64,000 bases of DNA. Origin: Paenarthrobacter nicotinovorans (lineage in GTDB: Bacteria; Actinomycetota; Actinomycetes; Actinomycetales; Micrococcaceae). Shown piece after piece: positions 53,674-63,638 of this stretch (position 1 is the first letter of the stretch; every line of letters starts with the position of its first letter). The translations under genes and the position numbers were made by a program. The notes under the pieces were generated by a model. The model was not told where the DNA came from, did not search any database, and was given only the letters and a program-made list of their open reading frames with translations. The stretch spans positions 2,666,001 to 2,730,000 of the forward strand of contig NZ_CP089293.1 of NCBI RefSeq assembly GCF_021919345.1. The letters run 5' to 3'.

Positions 53674-54144
53674 CTACCGACGATTGCGTTCACGCAGCTC
53701 GCGGAGGGATTCGCGCTTGTCCTGCTGCTCACGCAGGGTTTGCCTCTTGTCGTAGTCCTTTTTACCCCGGGCAATGGCGATTTCAACCTTCGCCCGTCCG
53801 TCCAGGAAGTACAACTGCAGCGGAACTACCGTGAAGCCGGACTCGCGGATCTTCTGCGAGATCTTGTCCAGTTCATCGCGGTGCAACAGGAGCTTGCGAC
53901 GCCGGCGCGCGGCATGGTTGGTCCAGCTCCCCTGGTGGTACTCGGGGATATGGATACCTTCCATCCACAACTCGTCGTTGTAGAAGGTGCAGAACCCGTC
54001 AACCATTGAAGCGTGGCCTTCGCGGAGGGACTTCACTTCTGTCCCCATCAGCGCGATGCCGGCCTCGTAGGTATCCAGGATGAGGTAGTTGTGCCGGGCC
54101 TTCCGATTGGTGGCCACTACCTTACGGCCACTTTCCTTGGGCAC
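53674..54144 (-). CDS. smpB: SsrA-binding protein SmpB
   Basis: A 156-residue partner of tmRNA. I chose the GTG giving (V)[19 protein letters not shown], with AAGGAG at 7-12 nt upstream; the longer ATG frame adds 36 residues not found in SmpB. Core motifs: [22 protein letters not shown] and [11 protein letters not shown], with the C-terminal basic tail [20 protein letters not shown] that enters the empty mRNA channel. The ssrA gene follows within about 100 nt on the same strand. Confidence 0.96.
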   Translation of the reverse strand: MPKESGRKVVATNRKARHNYLILDTYEAGIALMGTEVKSLREGHASMVDGFCTFYNDELWMEGIHIPEYHQGSWTNHAARRRRKLLLHRDELDKISQKIRESGFTVVPLQLYFLDGRAKVEIAIARGKKDYDKRQTLREQQDKRESLRELRERNRR

Positions 54145-54209
54145 GGTAGAACTCCTTGTTAGTTGCGGATTTGAACCAGTGTACGCCAGAGCGGGCCGTT
54201 TCCCGGACC

Positions 54210-55625
54210 CTACAGAAGGGTCATGGGATCCACCGCTGTACCGTTCAGCCAAGTTTCGAAGTGCGCGTGGCAGCCTGTGGAGTTACCCGTGCTGCCCGAG
54301 TAAGCAATGAGCTGGCCCTGCGCGACCCTCTGCCCGTTCGCCACCACGATGCTGCTGTTGTGGTAGTAAATCGTGGTCAGCGAGTTGCCTTGCACCACAC
54401 CGTGGGACAGCTTGACGCGCCATCCACCGCCGTCGGCAGAGTTCCAGCCTGAGTTGAAGACCTCACCTGCGGCTGCGGCGTAAACGGGAGTCCCGCACGG
54501 GGCGCCGAAGTCGATGCCGGTGTGCATGTAACCGCCGGTGCCGTAGAAGTCGATGGTGCCGGGCGGCGTCGCGCGCCATCCGAAGCCCGAGGTGATCGGA
54601 ACATAGCTGGCGAAGGGATGGCGCAGGCCGAACGCCGACGGCGAACCGGCAGCCGGCGGAACATAAGGAGCTTCAGGAGGTGCCGGGCGTCCGGCGGCAG
54701 CGGCTGCCGCAGCGGCCGCGGCTTCTGCTTCGGCGGCGAGCCGGCGCTGCTCCGCTTCCCAGGCTTCCCGCAGTTTGCGGTCACGCTCGACGATCTCGGC
54801 AGCAACAGTGTCCTGTTCCGCCTTCACCCGCGCGAGGTTCGCTTCAATCCCCGGCTTGGCCGCTTGCAACTGTCCGTTGAGGCGCGTGGTGTCCTCGATC
54901 AGCTTGTCCACTTCAGCCTTCTTGCTGGCTGCCTCGTCCCGTGCTGATTTCTCCCGCTCAAGTGCCGCGTCTGCCTTGGCCTTGAGATCCTGGATTTCTT
55001 CCTCGACCGCCACCAGTCGCGCTTGCGAGTTCACGTTAGTGGCGTTCTGCTGGGTCAGTTTGGTCATGGCCGCGTTCTGGCTTCGCATGGCCTGGTCAGC
55101 GAGATCCATGGACTCGGTCAGGTTGCCGGACTCGCTGGAACCGAACAAGAGGGCGACATTCGTGGGCACGCCGCCGGACTTGTAGGCCTGCGACGCGATC
55201 TGCCCGATCAGCTTCTTGGTATCAGTGATCTTCTGCTTGTCGTTTTCCAGCTGCTCGGTGATCTTGGCCTTGTTCTGCTGGGCGAGTTCCACCCTGGCGG
55301 CCAAAGCCTCCACTTCCTTGACGGCACTCGCGACGCGGCCCTGCGCTTCAAGCAAAGCCTGCTGGGCGCCGGGAAGGCGGCCCTGGTAGATCACAAGATC
55401 GCCGGCAGCCTTCGCAATATTCGAGTCGACGAACTCCAAGGATGCCTGGACCCGTGCCGCCTCTGCTTCCAGTGCGGCCTGCTGGTCTTCGAGGTTGTCC
55501 GCATGCGCTGCAGGCGCTCCCGACAGGAGACTGACAGCCAGCCCGACGGCGAGGACGGCACCCAGCATCCGAGCCTGGCCCGACGCAAAGCGCCGACGCA
55601 GGGAGTTCGGGTCCAACGTGGTCAT
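54210..55625 (-). CDS. EnvC-like murein hydrolase activator / M23 peptidase (coiled coil plus LytM)
   Basis: A 471-residue exported protein. Residues 1-45 are a signal peptide ([22 protein letters not shown]). A long coiled coil follows (about 45-300, many Ala/Glu/Lys heptads), then a Pro-rich linker and a LytM/M23 domain. Zinc ligands are intact: His368 and Asp372 in MHTGIDFG, and HAH at 453-455, with His422. Directly downstream of ftsX, the known EnvC/RipC-type arrangement in which FtsEX activates the wall hydrolase. Because all ligands are present, it may be an active hydrolase and not only an activator. Confidence 0.92.
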   Translation of the reverse strand: MTTLDPNSLRRRFASGQARMLGAVLAVGLAVSLLSGAPAAHADNLEDQQAALEAEAARVQASLEFVDSNIAKAAGDLVIYQGRLPGAQQALLEAQGRVASAVKEVEALAARVELAQQNKAKITEQLENDKQKITDTKKLIGQIASQAYKSGGVPTNVALLFGSSESGNLTESMDLADQAMRSQNAAMTKLTQQNATNVNSQARLVAVEEEIQDLKAKADAALEREKSARDEAASKKAEVDKLIEDTTRLNGQLQAAKPGIEANLARVKAEQDTVAAEIVERDRKLREAWEAEQRRLAAEAEAAAAAAAAAAGRPAPPEAPYVPPAAGSPSAFGLRHPFASYVPITSGFGWRATPPGTIDFYGTGGYMHTGIDFGAPCGTPVYAAAAGEVFNSGWNSADGGGWRVKLSHGVVQGNSLTTIYYHNSSIVVANGQRVAQGQLIAYSGSTGNSTGCHAHFETWLNGTAVDPMTLL

Positions 55626-55680
55626 CAGGAATCCTTTTCGCTTGCAGCAGTGGTAAGTCCGAGGGACATGGTCTTCATGG

Positions 55681-56595
55681 CTAAACCTTCAGGTATCGCC
55701 GGAGAGTCAACAGCGACGAGATCCCCGCCAGGCCCGCGCCCAGGGCGATGAGCACAGGGGCGATCACCAGGACCTGGGTGGAGGAGATAAACGGAGTATT
55801 CAGGAATTGCCGTGAAAGGTCGCCGTTGAGCCAGAAGTGCGCCATCAGCCACAGGGTAACAGAGGCCAAAACCGCTCCAACGACGGCGGCTATGACACCT
55901 TCAAGGATGAACGGCAGCTGAATCACCGTCTTTGAAGCGCCTACCAGTCGCATGATGCCCGTCTCCCGCCGTCGGCTGAAGGCCGATAGCCGGATGGTGG
56001 TGGTTATCAGGAGGACCGCGCAGAAAATCATCACCGCGGCCACGCCGACAGCCGCTACCGAGGCTCCGTTCATCCACGAGAAGATCCGTTCCAGGACCTG
56101 TCTCTGGTCGCTGACTGTTTCAACCCCTGGCTGGGAGGAGAACGTCTCGCTGATGATCTGGTACTTTTCCGGGTTCTTCATGTTGATACGGAATGAGGCC
56201 GGCAACTGGTCCTCTGATACCGAATCAACGATCGGAGAGTTCGAGAACTGTTCCTTGAAGTGCTTGTACGCCTCGGCCTGGGATTCGAACTGGAAATCGT
56301 TGATGTACTGCTTCACCGCAGGAGACTCCAACATGGCCTGGAGGTTTTCCTGCTGCTCCTTCGTCGCCGGTCCCGACGCGCAGCCGACCGCCGTCGAACC
56401 GTCGTTGCAGAGGAAGACCGCCACCTGGACTTTGTCGTACCAGTAGCCCTTCATCTGGTTGATCTGCATCTGCAGCATTCCCGCCGCACCAACAAAGGTC
56501 AGCGAAACAAAGGTCACGAGCACAACGGAGATAACCATGGACAGGTTTCGGCGCAGACCGCTGCCGATTTCCCCGAGGATGAAAAGGAGCCTCAC
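55681..56595 (-). CDS. ftsX: Cell division protein FtsX
   Basis: A 304-residue permease-like protein with four membrane helices: one near the N-terminus ([25 protein letters not shown]), then a large extracytoplasmic loop (about 55-170), and three near the C-terminus. A Cys pair ([11 protein letters not shown]) lies in the outer loop, where contact with the wall hydrolase is expected. It overlaps ftsE by 4 nt and precedes the EnvC-like gene by 55 nt. Confidence 0.95.
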   Translation of the reverse strand: MRLLFILGEIGSGLRRNLSMVISVVLVTFVSLTFVGAAGMLQMQINQMKGYWYDKVQVAVFLCNDGSTAVGCASGPATKEQQENLQAMLESPAVKQYINDFQFESQAEAYKHFKEQFSNSPIVDSVSEDQLPASFRINMKNPEKYQIISETFSSQPGVETVSDQRQVLERIFSWMNGASVAAVGVAAVMIFCAVLLITTTIRLSAFSRRRETGIMRLVGASKTVIQLPFILEGVIAAVVGAVLASVTLWLMAHFWLNGDLSRQFLNTPFISSTQVLVIAPVLIALGAGLAGISSLLTLRRYLKV

Positions 56596-57356
56596 AGCTG
56601 TGCCCCCTGCGCGCGGTCGAGTTCTTCGCCGCTGGCGTCCCGCAATCGGCGCGATTCGCCGACTACCGGAATCATTGACGTGTACAGGGCCTTCGCTTCG
56701 TCGCGAATGACCTTTCCGTTCTTGAGCTCCACAACGCGGCGGCGCATTTCGTTGACAATGTCGTCATCGTGGGTGGCCATGACCACAGTGGTGCCGTTCT
56801 GGTTGATCTTGTCCAGGACGCCCATGATTCCCATCGAGGTAATAGGGTCCAGGTTTCCGGTCGGTTCGTCGGCAAGGAGGATTCCCGGACGGTTGACGAC
56901 GGCGCGCGCGATCGCGACCCGCTGCTGCTCGCCACCGGAAAGCTCGTGCGGCATGCGCCGTTCCTTGCCTTCAAGGCCCACGGTCTTCAAGACCTCGGGG
57001 ACCGTTTCGCGAATAATGGAGCGGCTCTTCCCGATGACCTGCATGGCGAAGGCGACGTTGGCGAAAACGTTCTTTTGCGGCAGCAGGCGGAAATCCTGGA
57101 ACACCACGCCAATCCCACGGCGCAGCTTGGGCACACGCCAACTCGAAATGTTGGCGACATTCTGGCCGGCAACGTACACGGATCCGGCTGAGGCCTTGTC
57201 TTCCTTAAGGATCAACCGCAGGAAAGTGGATTTGCCCGAACCAGAGGCGCCCACAAGGAACGTAAATTCGCCTCGGTTGATCTCAAGGCTGACAGAATCG
57301 AGCGCCGGTCGGGCATTCTGCTCGTAGACCTTGGTGACATTCTCAAATCTGATCAT
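56592..57356 (-). CDS. ftsE: Cell division ATPase FtsE
   Basis: A 254-residue ABC-type ATPase. Walker [11 protein letters not shown], signature [14 protein letters not shown], Walker [14 protein letters not shown] chose the ATG giving [13 protein letters not shown], which is the usual FtsE start; the open frame runs 45 nt longer. The C-terminal tail ([21 protein letters not shown]) is an extension beyond the minimal FtsE. Acts with FtsX at the division septum. prfB lies upstream on the same strand. Confidence 0.95.
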   Translation of the reverse strand: MIRFENVTKVYEQNARPALDSVSLEINRGEFTFLVGASGSGKSTFLRLILKEDKASAGSVYVAGQNVANISSWRVPKLRRGIGVVFQDFRLLPQKNVFANVAFAMQVIGKSRSIIRETVPEVLKTVGLEGKERRMPHELSGGEQQRVAIARAVVNRPGILLADEPTGNLDPITSMGIMGVLDKINQNGTTVVMATHDDDIVNEMRRRVVELKNGKVIRDEAKALYTSMIPVVGESRRLRDASGEELDRAQGAQL

Positions 57357-57564
57357 GGCCCTTAGTACCCCGCCGGACATGACATGAGTCGCCCAGTCCA
57401 ACAGCCGGAGCGCGGGCTTTCGATGGGGGAAGTGAGAGCACCGGCCACTCGACTATACGCACGGGTAGGCCAGCATTACGGGGCTTTCGGGGGCGTGTCG
57501 CGTAATAAGGGCCGAGTCTGGGAGCCCTCTGCCAGCCTCCTGCTTATTGGCTGGCTGCTGCGTC

Positions 57565-58686
57565 TTACTGGTTGGCCGCTGCGTTGCGGTTACCGGTGCG
57601 CCAACGGATGCCGGCGTCGATGAAGTCATCAATGTCGCCATCCAGCACGGCAGAAGTGTTGCCCACTTCGTGTTCGGTCCGCAGATCCTTGACCATCTGG
57701 TAGGGGTTCAGCACGTAGGAGCGCATCTGGTCGCCCCATGAGGCTTTGACGTCCCCTGCCAGTGCCTTCTTCTCTGCGTCCTGCTGTTCCTTCTTAACCA
57801 GGAGCAAACGGGACTGCAGCACGCGCATGGCGGCTGCCCGGTTCTGGAGCTGGGACTTTTCGTTCTGCATGGAGACCACAATGCCCGTGGGAATGTGGGT
57901 CAAGCGTACTGCGGAGTCAGTGGTGTTAACGGACTGCCCGCCCGGGCCGGAGGAACGGAAGACGTCAACCCGGATCTCGTTGTCGGGTATTTCGATTGAA
58001 TCCGTCTGCTCGATCAACGGGATGACCTCAACGGCTGCAAAGGATGTCTGCCGGCGACCCTGGTTGTCGAACGGACTGATGCGCACCAGCCGGTGAGTGC
58101 CGGCTTCCACACTCAGCGTGCCGAAGGCGTAGGGGGCCTTGACCTCGAACGTAGCGGACTTCAGGCCGGCTTCTTCCGCGTAGGACGTGTCCATCACCGT
58201 GGTGGGATAACCGTGGCGTTCAGCCCACCGCAAGTACATTCTCATCAGCATCTCGGCAAAGTCGGCTGCATCGACTCCACCCGCTCCGGCCCTGATGGTC
58301 ACCACGGCTTCGCGTTCGTCGTACTCGCCCGAGAGCAAGGTGACTACCTCAAGCTCCGCGAGGGCTTTGCGGATGGACGCCAGCTCTTTGGCGGCCTCGG
58401 CCATTGAGGCTTCGTCGCCTTCATCCTGCCCAAGTTCGACCAGGACCTCGAGGTCGTCAATCCGGGCTGCGAGCTTTTCGAGTCGTTCGACTTCCGATTG
58501 GCGGTGTGACAAACGGGATGTCACCACCTGGGCCGATGCGGGGTCATCCCAGAGGTCCGGGGCCCCGGCCTGCTCGCTCAATTCGGCGATTTCAGCCTTG
58601 AGAGCGTCAACGTCAGTGACGTTTTCGATGGAGCCGTAAGTTGCTCGAAGTGCGCGGATTTCTGCGGGAAAATCTATGTCAGCCAT
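57565..58686 (-). CDS. prfB: Peptide chain release factor 2
   Basis: Recognises UAA and UGA. The RF2-type SPF tripeptide is in [22 protein letters not shown] lies at residues 249-251. The 373-residue frame is uninterrupted: the in-frame UGA programmed frameshift known from E. coli prfB is absent, as in other actinobacteria. First gene of the prfB-ftsE-ftsX-envC-like-smpB series, although the gap to ftsE is about 200 nt. Confidence 0.96.
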   Translation of the reverse strand: MADIDFPAEIRALRATYGSIENVTDVDALKAEIAELSEQAGAPDLWDDPASAQVVTSRLSHRQSEVERLEKLAARIDDLEVLVELGQDEGDEASMAEAAKELASIRKALAELEVVTLLSGEYDEREAVVTIRAGAGGVDAADFAEMLMRMYLRWAERHGYPTTVMDTSYAEEAGLKSATFEVKAPYAFGTLSVEAGTHRLVRISPFDNQGRRQTSFAAVEVIPLIEQTDSIEIPDNEIRVDVFRSSGPGGQSVNTTDSAVRLTHIPTGIVVSMQNEKSQLQNRAAAMRVLQSRLLLVKKEQQDAEKKALAGDVKASWGDQMRSYVLNPYQMVKDLRTEHEVGNTSAVLDGDIDDFIDAGIRWRTGNRNAAANQ

Positions 58687-58750
58687 GGTTATCCCAGCGT
58701 ACGCTATCCATCAGGCTCCCTTGGCTGTCCGGCTTTTGTCCGTAGATTCA

Positions 58751-59296
58751 TTACTGCGTGAGCCTCGACCGCGCCGTCGCCCTGGCCTCGACGACGATTC
58801 CATCCGGCACCAGGAAGCTGATCACCGGCGGGTGGGCGACAGACCTGAGAACCACCACTGCCGTCCCGCCAGGCTCACTCCCGGTTCCCTCCCCCACTTC
58901 CAATCGCTCGTGGCCCGCGAAGGCGTTGCTTTTCCCAAGATATGAGCCTGCAGCCGCCAGCACCCGGTCATCCATCAGAGAAACAGCAGGTAGGCTCCCG
59001 CCCTCCAGGTCACCCACCAGGTACGAGTCTGCGGCTGCGAGCGCGGCTCCGTCAGCCAAGGACAAGAGCTTCTTGTGTTCCAGGTACACGGAGGAAGCGG
59101 CCATCACCACTGTGGCCAGGAGCAGTGCCAGCACCACATATCCGAGAATCAGCACTGTAATTTGCCCGTCATCGCGGTGGAGGACGCCATTGCGAGGCAG
59201 AATGCCAAAGCGATGCGGGCCGCCGTATCTGCGTCCCCCGGGAGGCCTGGACGCCGTGAGGGGTCGAGGGCTTCTTACCTTTTGTTTCCGCGTCAT
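58751..59296 (-). CDS. TadG/TadE-like pseudopilin of the Tad locus (Rv3654c-type)
   Basis: A 181-residue protein. A hydrophilic, basic N-terminal ~45 residues leads to one hydrophobic helix (ITVLILGYVVLALLLATVVMAASSVYLEHKKL) followed by ADGAALAAADSYL, as seen in Flp pilus assembly TadE/TadG-like proteins. It overlaps the TadE-like gene upstream (ATGA). Last gene of the tad operon. The true start could be internal. Confidence 0.75.
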   Translation of the reverse strand: MTRKQKVRSPRPLTASRPPGGRRYGGPHRFGILPRNGVLHRDDGQITVLILGYVVLALLLATVVMAASSVYLEHKKLLSLADGAALAAADSYLVGDLEGGSLPAVSLMDDRVLAAAGSYLGKSNAFAGHERLEVGEGTGSEPGGTAVVVLRSVAHPPVISFLVPDGIVVEARATARSRLTQ

Positions 59297-59820
59297 TGGT
59301 AGCGACCCACTATCTGCGTGGCCGAGGCGGATACCTTACTGGCACTGAGCTTCAGGGTGTCACCGAACGGGACCATGGGAAGCAGAACATCGACGTGGAC
59401 AGTAACGGTGACACTTGCCCCTGCTGTCAGACAATTTTCCCGATCACACGAAATCTCCACGGTGGCCTGATCCGGCGTATGCCCGTAGTCGGCCAGGGCC
59501 ACAATTACGGACTGCTCCGCCGCTTTCCTCGCGCTTGCCGGGTCGTGCTGAAGGACGAAAACTTTCGCGGCCTGGTCGGCCGCTCCGACCACTCCAAACG
59601 ATGCCCCCTGGATTTGCCCAATGGTCACCACGAAGTAAATCAGTGGCACCATCAACAGGACTGCGAGAAAGGTAAATTCCACGACGGCGCTCCCCCTTTG
59701 TCCTTCGATGTTCCGGTCGCGCCCTTCGACCGACAGTTCGGATAAGCACAGGACGTAGCACATCCTTAGCCGGAGCGCTTTGCCAAATGACTGTGCCGCT
59801 TCAACCAGGAAGGGCGGCAT
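59293..59820 (-). CDS. TadE-like minor pseudopilin
   Basis: A 175-residue protein with the TadE hallmark: GQRGSAVVEFTFLAVLLMVPLIYFVVTIGQIQ, where the Glu five residues into the helix is the type-IV-pilin-like Glu. Two cysteines appear in CDRENC. It overlaps its upstream neighbour by 20 nt if the first ATG is used; M20 (59763) is an alternative start. Part of the tad cluster. Confidence 0.82.
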   Translation of the reverse strand: MPPFLVEAAQSFGKALRLRMCYVLCLSELSVEGRDRNIEGQRGSAVVEFTFLAVLLMVPLIYFVVTIGQIQGASFGVVGAADQAAKVFVLQHDPASARKAAEQSVIVALADYGHTPDQATVEISCDRENCLTAGASVTVTVHVDVLLPMVPFGDTLKLSASKVSASATQIVGRYQ

Positions 59821-60226
59821 GGCCGTGCACCTCCATCAGGCCTTCAGGTCCAACCAACCCGAGGACCGGCATCGGCGCCTTTACCGTCACCTCCAGAATG
59901 CGGATGCCGTCCATTACCTCTTCGCTCGAGGTAATGCTTTGCGCGAAACCCTCGTTCAGGGCCGCGGTAATCAGCTCCGCCGTCCGGGCTTTTGCCTCCG
60001 ATGACGTCCGGTCGGCCAGCGCGCCGTACCTCGCTCCCGAAGCTGCAGCGTCAACGAGCGTGTTGCGTACATGCAACACCAGCATCAGTTGAATGACCGA
60101 CATGCAGAGTAGGGTCAACAGCGCTCCAACCAATACGAAGTCCACCACAGCCGTTCCTTGTTCTCGGGTGGCTCGGGTCGAGCCTGAAGGGCGAAGGACA
60201 GTGGAGAACAGGGCCTGCCCCTCCAC
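59801..60226 (-). CDS. TadE-like pseudopilin
   Basis: A 141-residue protein starting at GTG (EGQALFSTVL). The helix reads EQGTAVVDFVLVGALLTLLCMSVIQLMLVLHVRNTLVDAAASGARYGALAD, with Asp where most pilin-like helices have Glu. The cluster GARYGALAD and C-terminal beta-rich part are typical. It begins 5 nt after the Flp-like gene. Confidence 0.82.
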   Translation of the reverse strand: MEGQALFSTVLRPSGSTRATREQGTAVVDFVLVGALLTLLCMSVIQLMLVLHVRNTLVDAAASGARYGALADRTSSEAKARTAELITAALNEGFAQSITSSEEVMDGIRILEVTVKAPMPVLGLVGPEGLMEVHGHAALPG

Positions 60227-60231
60227 GCGGC

Positions 60232-60471
60232 CTATTTGCCCACCTTCGACATGGCCTGAGTGAACAAGTCATTCAAGGCAGGTGTGGCGAGGGCAAGAAG
60301 TCCAGCGACCAAGACCGCTGACATGAGTGTGATCATGACCCATCCAGGCACGTCTCCTCGTTCTTGCTCCTCTGGCTGCGGTGCCGCCCGCAAAACGAAG
60401 TCAGTGAGCAAAGCCCGCCCCGACACGGTACGGACTGGTGCAATGGGCGACCTGCTGGCAAATGTTTTCAT
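60232..60471 (-). CDS. Small Flp/DUF4244-like pilin
   Basis: A 79-residue protein starting MKTFASRSPIAPVRTVSG with GGGGAG 5-10 nt upstream; the open frame extends 147 nt further but that part is low-complexity leader. A single helix (PGWVMITLMSAVLVAGLLALATPALNDLF) near the C-terminus follows an acidic segment EEQERGD, whose G-D border would suit prepilin-peptidase cleavage. Likely the major pilin of the Tad system. Confidence 0.8.
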   Translation of the reverse strand: MKTFASRSPIAPVRTVSGRALLTDFVLRAAPQPEEQERGDVPGWVMITLMSAVLVAGLLALATPALNDLFTQAMSKVGK

Positions 60472-60491
60472 GATTCTCCCCAATAACGGTG

Positions 60492-60570
60492 ATACGGCGT
60501 TGTCGCTGTGGTGCTGTGTGACAGTGATGCTGTGTTGTTGCTGTATTGCTGTGTTGTGACTGTGGCGCGC
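60492..60570 (-). other. C/A-rich, G-poor leader ahead of the pilin gene
   Basis: On the minus strand a ~80-nt stretch made mainly of CACAG, CAACA and CACAC steps (for example cacaacacagcaatacagca), very poor in G. It looks unstructured and is unlike the G/C-balanced coding DNA around it. It lies between tadC and the pilin start, so it would be in the message ahead of the pilin. Confidence 0.75.
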
Positions 60571-60622
60571 TGCTGCTCCCGCTTGTTCCGGGCCGCATTC
60601 CTGCAGGAGGAGATGCAAGGGA

Positions 60623-61564
60623 CTAGAGGCTCATCTGCAGGGCTGCGATGGCTGGAAAAGCGGCAAACACGACCGTTAGTGGCAGCACACCGAAGACGAG
60701 GGGCACCATCATGGCTATCTCCTTGCGGCCTGCGGATTCCATCAGCTCCCGCTTGGCGGCATCCCGGACATCGGCGGCCTGTGCCCGAAGCACATCTGCC
60801 AGTGGGGTCCCGCGTTCGACAGCCACCACCAAGCCATCAAAGAACCTGACCAGTGGTGGTAACTCTGCGCGGCTGGAAAAGGACTGAAGTGCTTCCGCCA
60901 GAGGCTTGCCGGACCGGGCATCCGCAAGAATCAGCGCGAACTCGTTGGAGAGTTCCCCTTGGGAGCTACGGCTCACCCGGTCCATCGCGCCCATTGCGCT
61001 TTCGCCCGCAGCTACGGCCAGAGCCATCAGCTCAGCAAGGCTTGGAAACTCGGACAGCATCCTTCTCTCACGTCGCTTGATCTGCTGCCCCAGAACCATG
61101 TCGCGGAGCACATACCCTCCCAAGGCGGCCCCAACTACCAAGACGCAGGACACCGCCGGATTGAACTGCCCGGATGCCGCGCGTGCTGTGACCACGAGCA
61201 ACGCCACGACCAGACCTCCGCTGGCCCAAAGGATCTGCTCGACCCTGTAGTCAAGGATCGTTTTGGAGGACCCGGAGCGGGCCAGCCTCTTTGCCGCGAC
61301 GGCGGAGCCAACGTTCAACCGCGACATGTTTTTCACCGCGTCCCGAAAGATGGGGCGAAGGATTCGTTCCAATGTTCCAAAAGGTGTGAGGTCCGGCTCT
61401 TGCGCAAGCAGGAGGCGTGACTCGAGGTTCCTGGATTTCAGCTGAGGGCTGATGCGCTCCGTAAAAGTCATTCCCCGCAGGAACGGCAGACGCGTCAAGA
61501 CGAGCCAGCATCCAATTCCAAGGACGGCGCCGGAGACCGCGGCCCAAGCAGTCGACGTACTCAT
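60623..61564 (-). CDS. tadC: Type II secretion F-domain protein, TadC-like
   Basis: A 313-residue inner-membrane protein with the T2SSF domain (SLAELMALAVAAGESAMGAMDRV, LADVLRAQAADVRDAAKRELMESAGRKE) and C-terminal hydrophobic helices (MMVPLVFGVLPLTVVFAAF). TadC partners with TadB to anchor the pilus assembly ATPase. It overlaps tadB by 4 nt. Confidence 0.9.
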   Translation of the reverse strand: MSTSTAWAAVSGAVLGIGCWLVLTRLPFLRGMTFTERISPQLKSRNLESRLLLAQEPDLTPFGTLERILRPIFRDAVKNMSRLNVGSAVAAKRLARSGSSKTILDYRVEQILWASGGLVVALLVVTARAASGQFNPAVSCVLVVGAALGGYVLRDMVLGQQIKRRERRMLSEFPSLAELMALAVAAGESAMGAMDRVSRSSQGELSNEFALILADARSGKPLAEALQSFSSRAELPPLVRFFDGLVVAVERGTPLADVLRAQAADVRDAAKRELMESAGRKEIAMMVPLVFGVLPLTVVFAAFPAIAALQMSL

Positions 61565-62415
61565 CGCAGAACGCGTTCATCATCAGGCAACGCACCAATA
61601 CGAAGCATCAAGGAATAGCAGCACACGGAAACCAGCAAGCCAGCGAGAAGCACCATTGCTCCCACGGTTGAGTTGTAGGCCGGCATCGCTTCCGGACGGC
61701 TGGCCATCAACACCAGGACGATCCACGGGGCCGCGACTGCCAACCTCGCAGCGTTGACGGTCCATGATTGCCTGGCTTCCAGCTCACTCCGGGTGCGGGA
61801 GTTGTCCCTGAGGAAGTCGGACAAAGTCCCCAGCATTCGGCCCAGGTCGGATCCGCCAACCTCGCGGGTCATTCGAAGGGCTTCAATGATGCGATCGGCC
61901 ACCGGGTCCGCGAGACGGTCCTTAAGCCTGTCCAACGCAGTCTCAAAATGCCCACCGGAGCGGTAGTCGGCACCAAAATCCAGGAAAAGCGGCCGCAATT
62001 CCTCCGGTCCTTTGGATCCAAGCTGAATGAGCGCTTCAGGCAGGGCAAGGCCAGCGCGAATAGCCGAGCGCAGGTGGTCCACGACATCCGGCCACAACAA
62101 GCGAAGCGCCGCACGACGCTTTCGCGCCCTCCGCCTCACGATTGCCAAGGGGGTCCAGGAACCGAACAACCCGAAGCATAGCGCGACCACCGGCGCCCTT
62201 GTGATGAGGAAGAAGACCGCCATGACTGCACACCCAAAACCCCCGCAGCTGAGGAGCAAGGCAGATCCTGTGACCTTTTCAATCCCTGCTGACAAAAGCA
62301 ATTGGTCCAGGCGGCGTCGTTTCTTTTTCCGTGGCCTGGCTGTCGGTTGATCCCAGGTGGACCACCAGATAAGGAAAAGCCCCAAGCCACACAGAATGCC
62401 CAGGAGAGGCGGCAT
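61561..62415 (-). CDS. tadB: Type II secretion F-domain protein, TadB-like
   Basis: A 284-residue membrane protein with N-terminal helices (GILCGLGLFLIWW), a basic patch (PRKKKRRRLDQLL), the T2SSF core (VVDHLRSAIRAGLALPEALIQLG, EVGGSDLGRMLGTLSDFL) and C-terminal helices. The start ATG shares its first base with the stop of the ATPase gene, so it is co-translated. Confidence 0.9.
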   Translation of the reverse strand: MPPLLGILCGLGLFLIWWSTWDQPTARPRKKKRRRLDQLLLSAGIEKVTGSALLLSCGGFGCAVMAVFFLITRAPVVALCFGLFGSWTPLAIVRRRARKRRAALRLLWPDVVDHLRSAIRAGLALPEALIQLGSKGPEELRPLFLDFGADYRSGGHFETALDRLKDRLADPVADRIIEALRMTREVGGSDLGRMLGTLSDFLRDNSRTRSELEARQSWTVNAARLAVAAPWIVLVLMASRPEAMPAYNSTVGAMVLLAGLLVSVCCYSLMLRIGALPDDERVLR

Positions 62416-63638
62416 CAGTTCACCTCCAACAGCGCGGAGACGTCGAAGCCTGCGCGGGCAAACTTTTCCGCAGCGGGCATCGCGTTGGGCCTCGGCTGCA
62501 GTTGGCCTGCTGACATCCCAAAGACAGTGGAGGATTCGATGATCCCGTTTTCAACCCTCCGCCCCAAAGCGAGGACCTCCGTTATCTGCCTTTTCCCTGT
62601 CGGATGCCTGCCGCAATGCACCACCAGATCAATGCACGACGCCACTGTGGGGACCACAAAGGCACTGGCAATGTTGGCTCCGGCGAGAAGGGGCAATGTG
62701 CAGATCTTGGTTACGGCGTCGTGGGCAGAATTGGCATGCACAGTGCACATACCGGGAAGCCCGGAGTTGAGGGCGATGAGCATGTCCAGGCTTTCGGCTT
62801 CGCGGACTTCGCCCACAATGAGCCTGTCCGGCCGCATTCGAAGGGCTTCCTTGACGAGCCGCCGCAAAGGGATTTCGCCCTCACCCTCCAGATTCGGTTG
62901 ACGGCACTGAAGTCCTATGACATCCCGTAAGGGAAGCTGGAGTTCAAAGATTTCCTCCACAGTGATGACCCGCTCGCGTGAACCTATGTGCGCTCCCAGG
63001 CAATTGAGAAGGGTGGTCTTTCCCGCCTGCGTGGCGCCGGAGACAAGAATGTTGAGGCCGCTCGCTACTGCCGCGCCCAGGAACCTCGCAGCTTGTGGTG
63101 TCAGGCTGCCGAGCTCTACCAAGTGCTCCAGGCGGCTGGCGCGCGCGGTGAACTTCCTGATGTTCACCGCCCAGTGCCTCCGGGTGATGTCCGGGATTGC
63201 CACATGCAGCCTCGAACCGTCCGGAAGTGCGGCGTCCACGAAGGGCGATGACAAGTCCAGTCGTCGTCCGGAAGTCTTAAGCATTCTCTCTACCAGGTCC
63301 CGGACCTGCTGCTCAGTGAGGCTGATCGTAGTCAGCTCGGATTCACCATTTCGGGCCACGTAGACCTCGTGGGGAGCATTGATCCAAAGCTCCTCGATCG
63401 ACTCATCGTCCAGAAACGGCTGCAATGGCCCGAACCCCGCGACAGCGTCGTAAATCAGACGACGCGCCGACTCGAGGTGACCCAAGGGAGGAAGCGGAGC
63501 GAGGAGGGCCCGTTCGTCGTAGTCGTTGACTGCCGCGTCCACCAGGCTTCGGACATCACCAGCCTGTTCCAGTGGATCCAGGCCACGACGCCGGATGAGC
63601 TCCCTGACCTCCCCCTCGACGATCCTTACAGCATCCAC
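62415..63638 (-). CDS. tadA: Tad pilus assembly ATPase (TadA/CpaF-like)
   Basis: A 407-residue secretion ATPase. I chose the GTG giving (V)DAVRIVEGEVREL, with GGGGGAGAG upstream; the open frame runs another 147 nt but that stretch is not protein-like. Motifs: GFGPLQPFLDDESIEELWIN (N-terminal domain), Walker A SGATQAGKTT (Lys207), Asp-box VEEIFEL, Walker B with RPDRLIVGEVREAESLDML, and a final His-box CTVHANSAHDA. Powers pilus assembly in the Tad/Flp system. First gene of the tad operon; upstream is a 279-nt divergent gap with no gene seen. Confidence 0.93.
   Translation of the reverse strand: MDAVRIVEGEVRELIRRRGLDPLEQAGDVRSLVDAAVNDYDERALLAPLPPLGHLESARRLIYDAVAGFGPLQPFLDDESIEELWINAPHEVYVARNGESELTTISLTEQQVRDLVERMLKTSGRRLDLSSPFVDAALPDGSRLHVAIPDITRRHWAVNIRKFTARASRLEHLVELGSLTPQAARFLGAAVASGLNILVSGATQAGKTTLLNCLGAHIGSRERVITVEEIFELQLPLRDVIGLQCRQPNLEGEGEIPLRRLVKEALRMRPDRLIVGEVREAESLDMLIALNSGLPGMCTVHANSAHDAVTKICTLPLLAGANIASAFVVPTVASCIDLVVHCGRHPTGKRQITEVLALGRRVENGIIESSTVFGMSAGQLQPRPNAMPAAEKFARAGFDVSALLEVN

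Noticed and set aside
60485-60580. Short-sequence repeats resembling a degenerate CRISPR or microsatellite
   Set aside because: No regular period or spacer structure; better described as compositional bias.
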